A stretch of 64,000 nucleotides of DNA from contig NZ_LMKH01000023.1 of assembly GCF_001421415.1 (NCBI RefSeq), forward strand, positions 320,725 to 384,724, in the 5' to 3' direction. The notes beneath the pieces were generated by a model. That model searched no databases, had not been told where the DNA came from, and saw nothing but the letters and a program-made list of their open reading frames with translations. This DNA is from Sphingomonas sp. Leaf208 (GTDB lineage Bacteria; Pseudomonadota; Alphaproteobacteria; Sphingomonadales; Sphingomonadaceae). Both the position numbers and the translations under genes were made by a program. Shown in pieces: positions 53,652 through 62,335 of the stretch (positions are counted from its first letter, which is position 1; each line of letters begins with the position of its first letter).

Positions 53652-55964
53652 CTAACGCCGCTTGCCCTGATGGCGGATGTTCGTTGGGCGACCACGCCGC
53701 TTGATCTCGCGCACCGGCTTGCGTCCGCCACGCGGAGGCTGGGCCGCACCCTTCCCCTCGGGCATCTCGAAGCGTAGCGCGCCCGACACCGGGTTCGCCT
53801 CCGCCAGCCGCAACTCCAGCGTCTGACCCTGTGCGAAGACGTCGCCGCTATGCTCCCCGGTCAGCGTCCGCGCGCCCTCGTCGAAGCGGAAATATTCGCC
53901 GCCCAGATCGCGCACCGGCATCAGGCCATCGCCGCCGATCCCCTCGACCGTCGCGAAGAAACCGAAATTGGTGACGCCGGTGATCCGCACGTCCATCACC
54001 TGGCCGACGCGCTCGGACAGGAACGCCGCGACGTAGCGGTCGGTCGTGTCGCGCTCGGCCTCCATCGCGCGACGTTCGAGCCGGCTGATGATCTCGCCGA
54101 CCGACTCCATGTTGGCCGCATCGTCCGCCGGCAGCCCGCCTTCGCCAAGGCCGTACGCCGAGACCAGCGAACGGTGGACGAGCAGATCGGCATAACGCCG
54201 GATCGGCGAGGTGAAATGCGCGTAGCTGCCGAGACTGAGCCCGAAATGCCCGTGATTGCCGGGCGCATAATAGGCCTGGGTCTGGGTGCGAAGGATCTGC
54301 TCCATCACCTGCGGACGGAAATCCGCATCGCCGATCCGCTCGATGATATGGTTGAACGTGGCCGGCCGCACGACCTGCCCGAGCGCGAACGGCACGTCGA
54401 ACGTCTCGAGATATTCCTTGAGCGCCGCCAGTTTCTCGCGGCTCGGTGGCTCGTGGATGCGGTACATGACCGGGGCCTTCTTCGCCTCCAGTGCCTTGGC
54501 GGCGGCGACGTTGGCGGCGATCATGTAATCCTCGATCAGCCGGTGAGCGTCGAGGCGTTCGCGCGGGGAAACGGACATGATCCGCCCCTGCTCGTCGAGC
54601 ACCACACGCCGTTCGGGGAGGTCCAGATCGAGCGGTGCGCGTGCGTCGCGCGCCTTCGCAAGCGCGTGCCAGCAGGCCCAAAGCGGCTGTAGCACGCCCA
54701 ACATATCTCCCCTCCCGTCTACGGGAGGGGTCGGGGGGGGCGCTTCATGACCCCTAGCCGGGTCGAGCGCGGCACCGGCCTCCCCCGACCCCTCCCGCAC
54801 GGAGGGAGGGGAGGAGGCGTCGATGATCGCCTGCGCCTCCTCATACGCCAGGTTCGCCGCGATCCGCACCACCGCGCGCGTAAACCGCCACGACTTGAGC
54901 GAGCCGTCCTTGCCGATCCGCAGATGGCACGCGAGCGCTGCACGGTCCGCGCCTTCCTTCAGCGAGCACACCTCCGCGGAGAGAATCTCCGGCAACATCG
55001 GCACTACGCGGTCGGGGAAATACACCGAGTTCCCGCGCCGCCGAGCCTCGCGATCGACCTCGGACTTCGGTCGGACATAGAAGCTGACGTCCGCGATCGC
55101 GACGATCGCCTTCCACCCGCCGGCATTCGACGGATCATCGTCCGCCTCAGCCCACACCGCATCGTCGTGATCGCGCGCATCCTCGGGGTCGATCGCGACG
55201 ATCGGCAGGTCGCGCAAATCCTCTCGGCCCTCCCCCAACGGAAGTTTCGAAACCCGCTCCGCCTCGTCGAGCGCCTCCTGCGAGAACACATCCGGAATGC
55301 CGAGCTTGTGGATCGCGATCAGCGAGAAACTACGTGCCGCGAACGGATCACCCAGCTTCTGCACGACACGGGCGGCGATCTTGGGCGGCTTCCCCGCCAA
55401 TTCCGCCAGCACGAGATCACCCGGCGCCGCACCACCCGCATCCGCCACGGCGAACTCACGCCGCTCGCGCTTGTCGACACCCGTCAGCCAGAGGCGTCCG
55501 GCCTCTTCGCGCAACACGCCGAGCACCTGCTCGGATGCCGGCGCAAGCACCTTCATCGGATGCGCGATCCAGCCGTTCCCAGCCTCCTCCGTTCGCGCAA
55601 GAATTCGCTCACCGACCCCAAGCGCACCACGCTTGCGTTCGCGCACGCGCAACCGCGGCGGTGGCACACCTTCCGCCTCCCAGCGCTCGGGAACCGCCCA
55701 GACGTTGCCGCCGTCGTCGACGTCCGCGATCCGCAGCACCGTCACCTTCGGGATGCCGCCCATCTTGTGGAACGCGCGGCCTGGAGCGCTGTCGATCAAC
55801 CCCTCGTCGGCCATGTCCTTGAGCAAAGCCTTGAGCCCGATCTTGTCCTGCGCGCTGAGCCCGAAGCCCTTGGCGATCTCGCGTTTGCCCGCAGGCACGT
55901 CGGAAGTGGCGATGAAGTCGAGGATCTGCTCGCGCGTGGGAAGACCGGCTTTTGGTTTGTACAT
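53652..55964 (-). CDS. rnr: ribonuclease R
   Basis: 770 residues. Helical N terminus (REQILDFIATSDVPAGKREIAKG), cold-shock-like domains, then the catalytic RNB domain with AIDPEDARDHDDAVWAE (metal-binding Asp residues) and YAHFTSPIRRYADLLVHR, an S1 domain (VGQVMDVRITGVTNFGFFATVEG) and an Arg/Lys/Gly-rich tail. 3'-5' exonuclease degrading structured RNA. Unusual: an insertion of about 37 residues (384-420) encoded by a palindromic repeat sits inside the RNB region between YEEAQAIID and MLGVLQPLW. Despite it the frame is open, so the protein may be functional. Confidence 0.95.
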   Translation of the reverse strand: MYKPKAGLPTREQILDFIATSDVPAGKREIAKGFGLSAQDKIGLKALLKDMADEGLIDSAPGRAFHKMGGIPKVTVLRIADVDDGGNVWAVPERWEAEGVPPPRLRVRERKRGALGVGERILARTEEAGNGWIAHPMKVLAPASEQVLGVLREEAGRLWLTGVDKRERREFAVADAGGAAPGDLVLAELAGKPPKIAARVVQKLGDPFAARSFSLIAIHKLGIPDVFSQEALDEAERVSKLPLGEGREDLRDLPIVAIDPEDARDHDDAVWAEADDDPSNAGGWKAIVAIADVSFYVRPKSEVDREARRRGNSVYFPDRVVPMLPEILSAEVCSLKEGADRAALACHLRIGKDGSLKSWRFTRAVVRIAANLAYEEAQAIIDASSPPSVREGSGEAGAALDPARGHEAPPPTPPVDGRGDMLGVLQPLWACWHALAKARDARAPLDLDLPERRVVLDEQGRIMSVSPRERLDAHRLIEDYMIAANVAAAKALEAKKAPVMYRIHEPPSREKLAALKEYLETFDVPFALGQVVRPATFNHIIERIGDADFRPQVMEQILRTQTQAYYAPGNHGHFGLSLGSYAHFTSPIRRYADLLVHRSLVSAYGLGEGGLPADDAANMESVGEIISRLERRAMEAERDTTDRYVAAFLSERVGQVMDVRITGVTNFGFFATVEGIGGDGLMPVRDLGGEYFRFDEGARTLTGEHSGDVFAQGQTLELRLAEANPVSGALRFEMPEGKGAAQPPRGGRKPVREIKRRGRPTNIRHQGKRR
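54706..54814. repeat. palindromic repeat element inserted in-frame within rnr
   Basis: Two G/C-rich arms in inverted orientation. The right arm CTCCCCCGACCCCTCCCGCA (54780-54799 and onward) mirrors the left arm TCCCCTCCCGTCTACGGGAG. Each arm also folds by itself (CCCCTCCCGT-CT-ACGGGAGGGG). Length of about 109 bases is consistent with a mobile, non-coding palindromic element rather than with duplicated protein sequence. It translates to a Pro/Gly/Glu-rich insert (PPSVREGSGEAG..., PPPTPPVDGRG). Confidence 0.8.
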
Positions 55965-56016
55965 GGTACAGAGATAGTCGGTAGGCCCGCCATTACCAAA
56001 CGGCTAAGCTACGGAC

Positions 56017-57492
56017 ATGACGCAAAGTTACGACATCCTCATCGTCGGCGGCGGCATCAACGGCGCCGCGATCGCCCGCGAGGCGGCACTGAACGGCCTG
56101 TCGGTCCTGCTCGTCGAGAAGGGCGACCTCGCCGGCGCGACCTCGTCCGCCTCGACCAAGCTGATCCATGGCGGACTGCGCTATCTCGAATATTACGACT
56201 TCAAGCTGGTCGCCGAAGCACTGCGCGAACGCGAACGCCTGGTGAAGGCCGCGCCGCACATCATCAGCCCTATGCGCTTCGTCCTGCCGCACGAGAATGC
56301 GGTGCGGCCCTGGTGGATGGTCCGTCTCGGCCTGTACCTCTACGACTGGCTCGGCGGCCGCATGACGCTGAAACGATCGCGCGGCCTGCGCAGGAGCGAT
56401 ACCACCTACACTGCGCCGCTGAAGAACGGCGCGCGCGGCTTTGTCTATTCCGACGCGTTCGTGGACGATTCCCGCCTTACGGTGCTGAATGCGATGGACG
56501 CGCACGCCAACGGTGCAGAGATCGCAGTCCGCACCGAACTCGTCGCCGCTCGCCGTGACGGCGCACTATGGCGCGCAACCCTATCCGACGGCCGCGACGT
56601 CACTGCGCGGGCGCTCGTCAACGCTGCCGGCCCGTGGGTCGCCGAATTGCTGGGCAGGCTCGGCATCAATGCCAGCGCCGGCGTCCGGCTGGTCAAGGGC
56701 AGTCACATCGTCGTGCCCCGACTGTACGAGGGCGACCACGCCTATATTCTGCAACTCGCCGACCGCCGCATCGTCTTCGCGATCCCGTATCAGGGGCAGA
56801 CCGAGATCGGCACAACCGACATTCCCGTCGACCGGCCCGAAGACGCGGTAATCGACGCGGGCGAGATCGCGTATCTCTGCGACGCCGCGAACCAGCACTT
56901 CACGCGTCAGATCACCCCTGCCGACGTCACCTCGACGTGGTCCGGCGTGCGCCCGCTCTACGACGACGGCGCCAGCGAGGCGAAGGCGGTCACGCGCGAC
57001 TATGTCCTCGAACTCGACACGCTCGGCGATACGGGCGCGGCGCCTCTGTTGTCCGTGTTCGGCGGCAAGATCACGACGGCTCGCCATCTCGCCGAGGAAG
57101 CGCTCGCAAAGATTGCCCCCGCGCTGGGTACGACCGTCCGCCAGATCACTCGCGACCGTGCTTTCCCTGGGGGCGCCATCCCACCTTTTGCGACCTATCT
57201 CGCGCAGGTCCGCGCGCGATGGCCGTTTCTCGGCAATGCCCGAAGCGAACGGATGGCGCATGCTTACGGGACTTTACTCGACGGCATGCTCGCGGGTGTC
57301 ACCGACGCAGCAGGCCTCGGCGCGGACCTTGGCGGTGGCCTGACGGAGATCGAAGCGCGCTGGATGTACGATCGCGAATGGGCGAGGATACCCGAAGATG
57401 CATTAATGCGTCGCAGCAAGATCGGACTGACCTTGAACCGCGCGGAGACGGACGCATTCGGGACATGGTGGACCACGGCATTCCCCTCGTAA
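56017..57492 (+). CDS. glpD: aerobic glycerol-3-phosphate dehydrogenase
   Basis: 491-residue FAD enzyme oxidising glycerol-3-phosphate to DHAP and feeding electrons to ubiquinone. FAD motif DILIVGGGINGAAIAREAAL, signature TSSASTKLIHGGLRYLEYYDF, GSHIVVPRL, and FGGKITTARHLAEEAL. C-terminal domain (ERMAHAYGTLLDGML...) complete. ATG 56017 lies 53 bases from the divergent rnr start. The glpK and glpF genes are not here. Confidence 0.96.
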   Translation: MTQSYDILIVGGGINGAAIAREAALNGLSVLLVEKGDLAGATSSASTKLIHGGLRYLEYYDFKLVAEALRERERLVKAAPHIISPMRFVLPHENAVRPWWMVRLGLYLYDWLGGRMTLKRSRGLRRSDTTYTAPLKNGARGFVYSDAFVDDSRLTVLNAMDAHANGAEIAVRTELVAARRDGALWRATLSDGRDVTARALVNAAGPWVAELLGRLGINASAGVRLVKGSHIVVPRLYEGDHAYILQLADRRIVFAIPYQGQTEIGTTDIPVDRPEDAVIDAGEIAYLCDAANQHFTRQITPADVTSTWSGVRPLYDDGASEAKAVTRDYVLELDTLGDTGAAPLLSVFGGKITTARHLAEEALAKIAPALGTTVRQITRDRAFPGGAIPPFATYLAQVRARWPFLGNARSERMAHAYGTLLDGMLAGVTDAAGLGADLGGGLTEIEARWMYDREWARIPEDALMRRSKIGLTLNRAETDAFGTWWTTAFPS

Positions 57493-57558
57493 GCGTAGGG
57501 GCTTGCATGTTTTAGGATTGAGCATATCCTCGCGGCATATCCATCGAGGAAACCTCCA

Positions 57559-57828
57559 ATGGCCACATACCCGGACCTCCAAACCGATCCCGAAGACAAG
57601 AACCTGGTGATCCTGCAAAGCCTGATCTGTCTGTTGCGCGAGAAGAACATCCTGTCGCGCGCGGACATCGAGGAACTGTGCGACACGGTGAAACGCCGCG
57701 CGAGCGATCATGCGAGCGATCCGCTTCCCTGCCAGATGAACGGCGCACGAGCAGCCGCTACCGAAGTGGCGCAGATTGGCGATTATATCGGCCGCAAGTA
57801 CGGCGGAAAGCACCGCCGCTCGATCTGA
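57559..57828 (+). CDS. hypothetical protein, 89 residues
   Basis: Acidic, helical and soluble: DLQTDPEDKNLVILQSLICLLREKNILSRADIEELCDTVKRRASDHASDP, then QIGDYIGRKYGGKHRR. A GAGGAAACC ribosome site precedes ATG. The helical DIEELCD pattern resembles winged or coiled-coil adaptor proteins, but no family is recognised. It is followed by 665 bases with no gene. Confidence 0.75.
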   Translation: MATYPDLQTDPEDKNLVILQSLICLLREKNILSRADIEELCDTVKRRASDHASDPLPCQMNGARAAATEVAQIGDYIGRKYGGKHRRSI

Positions 57829-58493
57829 GTCCATGCGTTGCGCGCGAGACGGCGAAATGGTCGCATTGCGCGGTTTGCGTTGAAGGAAGTGTGGATCTGA
57901 CGAACCAAGCTGGAACGTTAGCCTCGCAATGCCGAGGGCAGCACGGCTTGGTGTGTAACCCTCGGCGTTGACCTCTGATGGGGAGCGACTCGCGAGATGC
58001 AGCGACGCGATAGTCTGCTGTTCTCGATTCTAGTACCCGAAGGGCCGTACGATGAGAGCGGTTGCTGAAGAACCGTTCGACGTCGTGTTCGTTGTAGGGG
58101 TCGCTACGTCACTTCACCGAAAGTGCTGATTGCCGCCGCCGTTACTACCGTTACGCGCGCATTTCCAAGAAGCAGTCGGTGCGACCACCATCATCGCTCT
58201 CTATCCCGTGTCGGCCACCGACGTCCCGCTAAGTCTGCGATAGCTAACCGTCGACGTGACAGGCTCCACGAACTGGCCCCCGTCTCACACCAAAATTGTG
58301 GCCTTACTCCTAGTAGCGCTCTCTCCTGAGGGAGCTGTTCGTCGGAGTTAATCGCCCCGCGCCATTCAAGGTCGCGAGGCGCGTAGGCCGCCGACCGGTG
58401 CGCTAACAAACGAAGTATCAACGAGGCGCAAAGCAGGCGAGCAACCGCTAGCGCGATTGCTGCGAGCCTCGTCCCCGCTCTACCGCTTCGCGA
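57829..58493. other. 665-bp gap without recognised gene
   Basis: The longest non-coding stretch here. No reading frame of 80 or more codons looks coding. A few Arg-rich shadow frames and short TACCGTTACG-like tracts are seen, and I find no inverted repeat, T-run or tRNA. It could hold a degraded gene or a small RNA that I cannot support from sequence. Confidence 0.5.
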
Positions 58494-59213
58494 TCAGCTC
58501 GCGACGAAACACGTCTCGCCGGCGACGCGCAAACGGCCGCAGATATCGGCCGCCTGGTTCGCGCTGCCCGCATTCACGCGCAGGCGATACAGGGTGCGGC
58601 CACCGGCTGCGACCGGCTGGACCGACTTCCCTAGCGCGCCGACATACGCGAACCGCTTCGAGAAGTTCGCCCAGGCGGCGTTGGCGACGGCCTCGCTGGG
58701 ATAGGCACCAAGCTGGACCAGCGACCCGCCGGTAGCCGTGCCGGCACCATTGGGCTTCGATGGTGCCAAGGGTGCCGCAGCGACCAGTCGACCACCCGAG
58801 GCCGGAACCTGCGCGACCGCATTGCGCCCCGCGGCGTCATCGGGCTTGGCCGCAACCGCACGCTTGCCCGCGACCGGTGCTTCCGGCACGCCGCGCAGGT
58901 CGATCGCGCCGTTGCCCGATTTGCCCGCGCTGGTCGCGATCGCCGAGTCGCCTTCGCCCTTGACCTTCAGGCCGCCGGCATCGTCGGGCTTGACCTTGTA
59001 GTCGCCTTCCTGCGCGGCGATCAGCTGGCCGTCGCCGGTCGGCGCGCGCTGCTGCACCTTGTAGATGCCGAAGATGATCGCCGCGAGGATGGCCAAGCCG
59101 AGCACGACGAGCGCGATGACGCGGCCGATGCCGACGGTTTCCTGCTCGTCCGGCTCGACGGTTTCGAGCCAGGGGAGCCGGTCTTCCTCACGCAGATCCA
59201 TGTCTTCGGCCAT
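58494..59213 (-). CDS. SPOR-domain protein
   Basis: 239 residues. Cytosolic acidic N terminus, one membrane helix (VIALVVLGLAILAAIIFGIY at about 33-52), a long low-complexity Ala/Gly/Lys linker, then a SPOR domain (about 165-239: LVQLGAYPSEAVANAAWANF, YRLRVNAGSANQAADICGRL). SPOR domains bind denuded peptidoglycan at division sites. The start ATG 59213 overlaps the argS stop by one base (TGATG); GTG 59216 would give four bases of overlap. Confidence 0.9.
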   Translation of the reverse strand: MAEDMDLREEDRLPWLETVEPDEQETVGIGRVIALVVLGLAILAAIIFGIYKVQQRAPTGDGQLIAAQEGDYKVKPDDAGGLKVKGEGDSAIATSAGKSGNGAIDLRGVPEAPVAGKRAVAAKPDDAAGRNAVAQVPASGGRLVAAAPLAPSKPNGAGTATGGSLVQLGAYPSEAVANAAWANFSKRFAYVGALGKSVQPVAAGGRTLYRLRVNAGSANQAADICGRLRVAGETCFVAS

Positions 59214-60937
59214 CACTTCATCTCCGAAACCGCTTCGACACCCATGATGGCGAGGCCGTTATGAATAATCTGCCCTATAGCGGACGCTAGGAAAAGCCGT
59301 GCCGCGGTCGCCTGTGGATCCTCGATCACCAGGAAGCGACGATCGGGACGGTCGTTCCCGACATTCCACAGCGCATGAAACGCAGCTGCCAAGTCGTAGA
59401 GATAGAACGCAATTCTATGCGGTTCACGCGCCGTCGAAGCGATCTCGACAAGCCGCGGGAACTGCGCCGCGAGCTGCACGAGTGCCAGTTCGTCCGTATC
59501 AAGCCGGGACAAATCGGCGGAAATAGGCGTGATTCCCGCCTCTTCCGCGCGCCGATGCAGCGATGCGATACGAGCGTGCGCGTACTGGACGTAGAAAACC
59601 GGGTTGTCCTTCGACGCCTCGACCACTTTCGCGAAGTCGAAATCCATCTGCGCATCGGACCGGCGCGTCAGCATCGTGAAGCGCACGACGTCCTTGCCGA
59701 CCTCGCGCACGACATCGGCCAGCGTGACGAAATTGCCCGACCGCTTCGACATCTTGACCGGCTCGCCGTTGCGCAGCAGCCGGACCATCTGGACGAGCTT
59801 GACGTCGAACCGCGTCTTGCCGCCGGTCAGCGCCGCCACTGCCGCGACGATCCGCTTGACCGTGCCGCCATGATCCGCGCCCCAGATGTCGATCAGCTGA
59901 TCGGCGCTCTGGCTCTTCTGGAAATGATAGGCGAGATCGGCGCCGAAATAAGTCCAGGATCCGTTCGACTTCTTGATCGGGCGATCCTGGTCGTCGCCGA
60001 ACTGCGACGAGCGGAACAGCGGCAGCTCGACCGGCTCCCAATCGTCGGGCGTCTCGCCCTTCGGCGCCTCGAGCACGCCGTCATAGACGAGATCGCGCGC
60101 ACGCAGTTCCGCCTCGGCCGCTTCGGGCTTCTTCGCGGCTTGCAGTTCGGCTTCGGACGCGAACACCTCGTGTTCGATCCCAAGCAAAGCCAGATCGGCC
60201 CGGATCATCACCATCATTGCCGCGACCGCCTGGGTGCGGAAGACAACCAGCCATTCGCTCTCGGGCGCGCCGACGTAGCGGTCGCCGAACTCCTTCGCGA
60301 GCGACTGGCCGACGGGAACGAGATAATCGCCGGGATACAGGCCCTCGGGGATCTCGACGGTCTCGCCGAGCGCTTCGCGGTAACGGAGGTGGACCGAGCG
60401 CGCGAGCACGTCGACCTGGCCGCCGGCATCGTTGACGTAATATTCGCGGATCACCTTGTGACCGGCGAATTCGAGCAGGCTGGCGAGCGCATCGCCCACG
60501 ACCGCACCGCGGCAATGGCCCATGTGCATCGGGCCTGTCGGGTTGGCCGACACATATTCGATGTTGACGGTGATCCCGTCGCCCTGCTTCGACCGGCCGT
60601 AATCGGCACCAGCCTCGGGGATCGCGGCGAGTTCGGCACGCCAGGCGTCGTCGGTCAGCTTCATGTTAATGAAGCCGGGGCCCGCGACGCTCGCCGAGGC
60701 GACGTCCTCGAGCTTCGACAGTTCGACGACCAGCGCATCGGCGAGCACGCGCGGATTGGTCTTGGCGGGCTTCGCGAGCACCATCGCGGCGTTGGTCGCG
60801 AGATCGCCGTGGCTGGTGTCGCGCGGCGGCTCGACCGTGACGTTCTTGCGGTCGAGACCCGCCGGCAGCGTGCCCGCCGCGGTCAGCGTGTCGAGCGCCG
60901 CATCGATATGCGCGGCGAAACGGGTGTAGAGCGTCAT
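59213..60937 (-). CDS. argS: arginine--tRNA ligase
   Basis: 574-residue class I synthetase. N-terminal Add1 domain (PPRDTSHGDLATNAAMVLAK), the HIGH-like motif SANPTGPMHMGHCRG, and KMSKR in KMSKRSGNFVTL. Central YVNDAGGQ, ADHGG and the C-terminal DALR anticodon-binding domain (NVGNDRPD...LASAIGQIIHNGLAIMGV) are typical. The C terminus overlaps the SPOR gene, a pairing common in alphaproteobacteria. Confidence 0.97.
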   Translation of the reverse strand: MTLYTRFAAHIDAALDTLTAAGTLPAGLDRKNVTVEPPRDTSHGDLATNAAMVLAKPAKTNPRVLADALVVELSKLEDVASASVAGPGFINMKLTDDAWRAELAAIPEAGADYGRSKQGDGITVNIEYVSANPTGPMHMGHCRGAVVGDALASLLEFAGHKVIREYYVNDAGGQVDVLARSVHLRYREALGETVEIPEGLYPGDYLVPVGQSLAKEFGDRYVGAPESEWLVVFRTQAVAAMMVMIRADLALLGIEHEVFASEAELQAAKKPEAAEAELRARDLVYDGVLEAPKGETPDDWEPVELPLFRSSQFGDDQDRPIKKSNGSWTYFGADLAYHFQKSQSADQLIDIWGADHGGTVKRIVAAVAALTGGKTRFDVKLVQMVRLLRNGEPVKMSKRSGNFVTLADVVREVGKDVVRFTMLTRRSDAQMDFDFAKVVEASKDNPVFYVQYAHARIASLHRRAEEAGITPISADLSRLDTDELALVQLAAQFPRLVEIASTAREPHRIAFYLYDLAAAFHALWNVGNDRPDRRFLVIEDPQATAARLFLASAIGQIIHNGLAIMGVEAVSEMK

Positions 60938-61057
60938 GGCAGTCCCGGTACGTCAAGGAAACGCGCGCTCTAGACCATCGCGGCGCGGCGCTCAATTTTA
61001 ATCCCGTCGGAGGGGGCAGCAGGCGGATCCCGTCCGCCACAATGGAGAGCTTCAATG

Positions 61058-61135
61058 GTTCCCCCGCGGACGCGGGGGCCCAGCTAAACCGCAGGTACCG
61101 CCCGAGATCCTGGCCCCCCGCGTTCGCGAGGGAAC
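61058..61135. repeat. imperfect inverted repeat (REP-like, GTTCCCCCGCG type)
   Basis: Arms 61058-61083 (GTTCCCCCGCGGACGCGGGG...) and 61110-61135 (CTGGCCCCCCGCGTTCGCGA...GGGAAC) pair with a few mismatches across a 26-base loop. Same family as the 12071-12129 element. Located between argS and the DUF1501 gene. Confidence 0.8.
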
Positions 61136-61178
61136 AGAAGTGTATTGAGACGAGAACCTAGGGAAACGGGGACGAACC

Positions 61179-62333
61179 TCAAACCCGAACCAACCCCTCG
61201 ATCGCAGCGGTCTTCGCGCTAGCAGGAAACAACGCCGCCATCGCCCGATCCGGCTCGACGCCAAAATGCGATGAGACCGCACCGCCGATAAACGCATCGA
61301 GCTGCATCGTCGGCTTCAGATCGCGTGCCTCATAAAGCGCAGCAGGTGCGAGGCCCGGCCAGTCCGAAACCACCCTTCCCCCCTTCACGGCGCCGCCGAA
61401 CAGCATCGCAGACGTGCCGGTGCCATGATCCGTCCCCCCGGTCCCATTGACCGCGACGGTCCGTCCGAACTCGGTCGCGACAAGCACCATGGTGTCGGCC
61501 CATAACGGCCCCAGCCCCGCGTGTAGCGACGCGACCATCGCATCGAGGCCCTTCAACTGCGCGGTGAGGCGGCCGCGTTGGCCGGTGTGCGTGTCCCAGC
61601 CGCCGGTCTCGATCATCGCGATCCGCGCGCCGGTGTCGGGCTTGAGCAACCGCGCGGCGAGCGCACCCGTCGCAGCGGCATTGCGCCCGCCGTCCTGCGC
61701 GAGATCGCTGGTGAGTTGCCGCGTCGCCATCGCCTCGCTCCAAAGGCTGTGGAGTTGCTGGTCACCGTCGTAGAGCATTGCGACGCGTTGCAGCAGGTCG
61801 TCGGACGCGTCGGGCAGGCTCGACGGCGCATAAGACGCCACCTCGCGCCGCCCCCGCAGCGCCATCGGCACGGTCGCCGCGACCGCGATAGCGCGCGCCT
61901 CGTCCGCGGGCAGCACGCCGAGCAGCCGGTTCAGCCAGCCGTCGCGGACCTGGTACGCACTCGCGCCCCCCGTCTCGAGCACGTTCTGGCCGTCGAAATG
62001 CGAGCGATCGCGGTAGGGCGACGCGATCGCGTGCGCGAACAGCGCCTGGCCTTGTTTGTAGAGCCCGGCACTCGCGGTCATTGCCGGGTGCAGCGTGAAC
62101 ATGCCGTCGAGCTTGACGCCCGTGGCGAAGTCCGCCGCGAGATCGCCGCGCACGCCTGCAAACGCCGGATCGCCGACCGCGCCGATCGTGCCGAGACCAT
62201 CGGCGGCGCCGCGCTGGATGATGAACACAAACCTTTTGTCGGTCGCCGCGCGCGCAAAGGCGATGCGCGGTGCGAAGGCGGACGCCAGGACGCCAAGCGT
62301 CCCGGTCGAGAGAAAGGAACGACGGTCGAGCAT
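61179..62333 (-). CDS. DUF1501 secreted protein (Tat signal)
   Basis: 384 residues. Twin-arginine signal DRRSFLSTGTLGVLASAFA, then FVFIIQRGAADGLGTIG, and ETGGWDTHTGQRGRLTAQLK with VATEFGRTVAVNGTGGTDHGTG, which are the conserved DUF1501 motifs resembling alkaline-phosphatase/sulfatase-like metal sites. Reaction unknown. The DUF1800 gene lies two bases upstream on the same strand, as is normal for this pair, so both are coexpressed. Confidence 0.9.
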   Translation of the reverse strand: MLDRRSFLSTGTLGVLASAFAPRIAFARAATDKRFVFIIQRGAADGLGTIGAVGDPAFAGVRGDLAADFATGVKLDGMFTLHPAMTASAGLYKQGQALFAHAIASPYRDRSHFDGQNVLETGGASAYQVRDGWLNRLLGVLPADEARAIAVAATVPMALRGRREVASYAPSSLPDASDDLLQRVAMLYDGDQQLHSLWSEAMATRQLTSDLAQDGGRNAAATGALAARLLKPDTGARIAMIETGGWDTHTGQRGRLTAQLKGLDAMVASLHAGLGPLWADTMVLVATEFGRTVAVNGTGGTDHGTGTSAMLFGGAVKGGRVVSDWPGLAPAALYEARDLKPTMQLDAFIGGAVSSHFGVEPDRAMAALFPASAKTAAIEGLVRV

Positions 62334-62335
62334 GA

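Noticed and set aside
54706..54814. The rnr insert as an intron or separate gene
   Set aside because: Frame runs straight through with no splice signals, no gene-sized frame of its own and a clear palindrome structure, so it is called an inserted repeat.
57498..57529. CCCCT...AGGGG hairpin after glpD as a terminator
   Set aside because: Only five pairs and a four-T run several bases later; too weak to assert.
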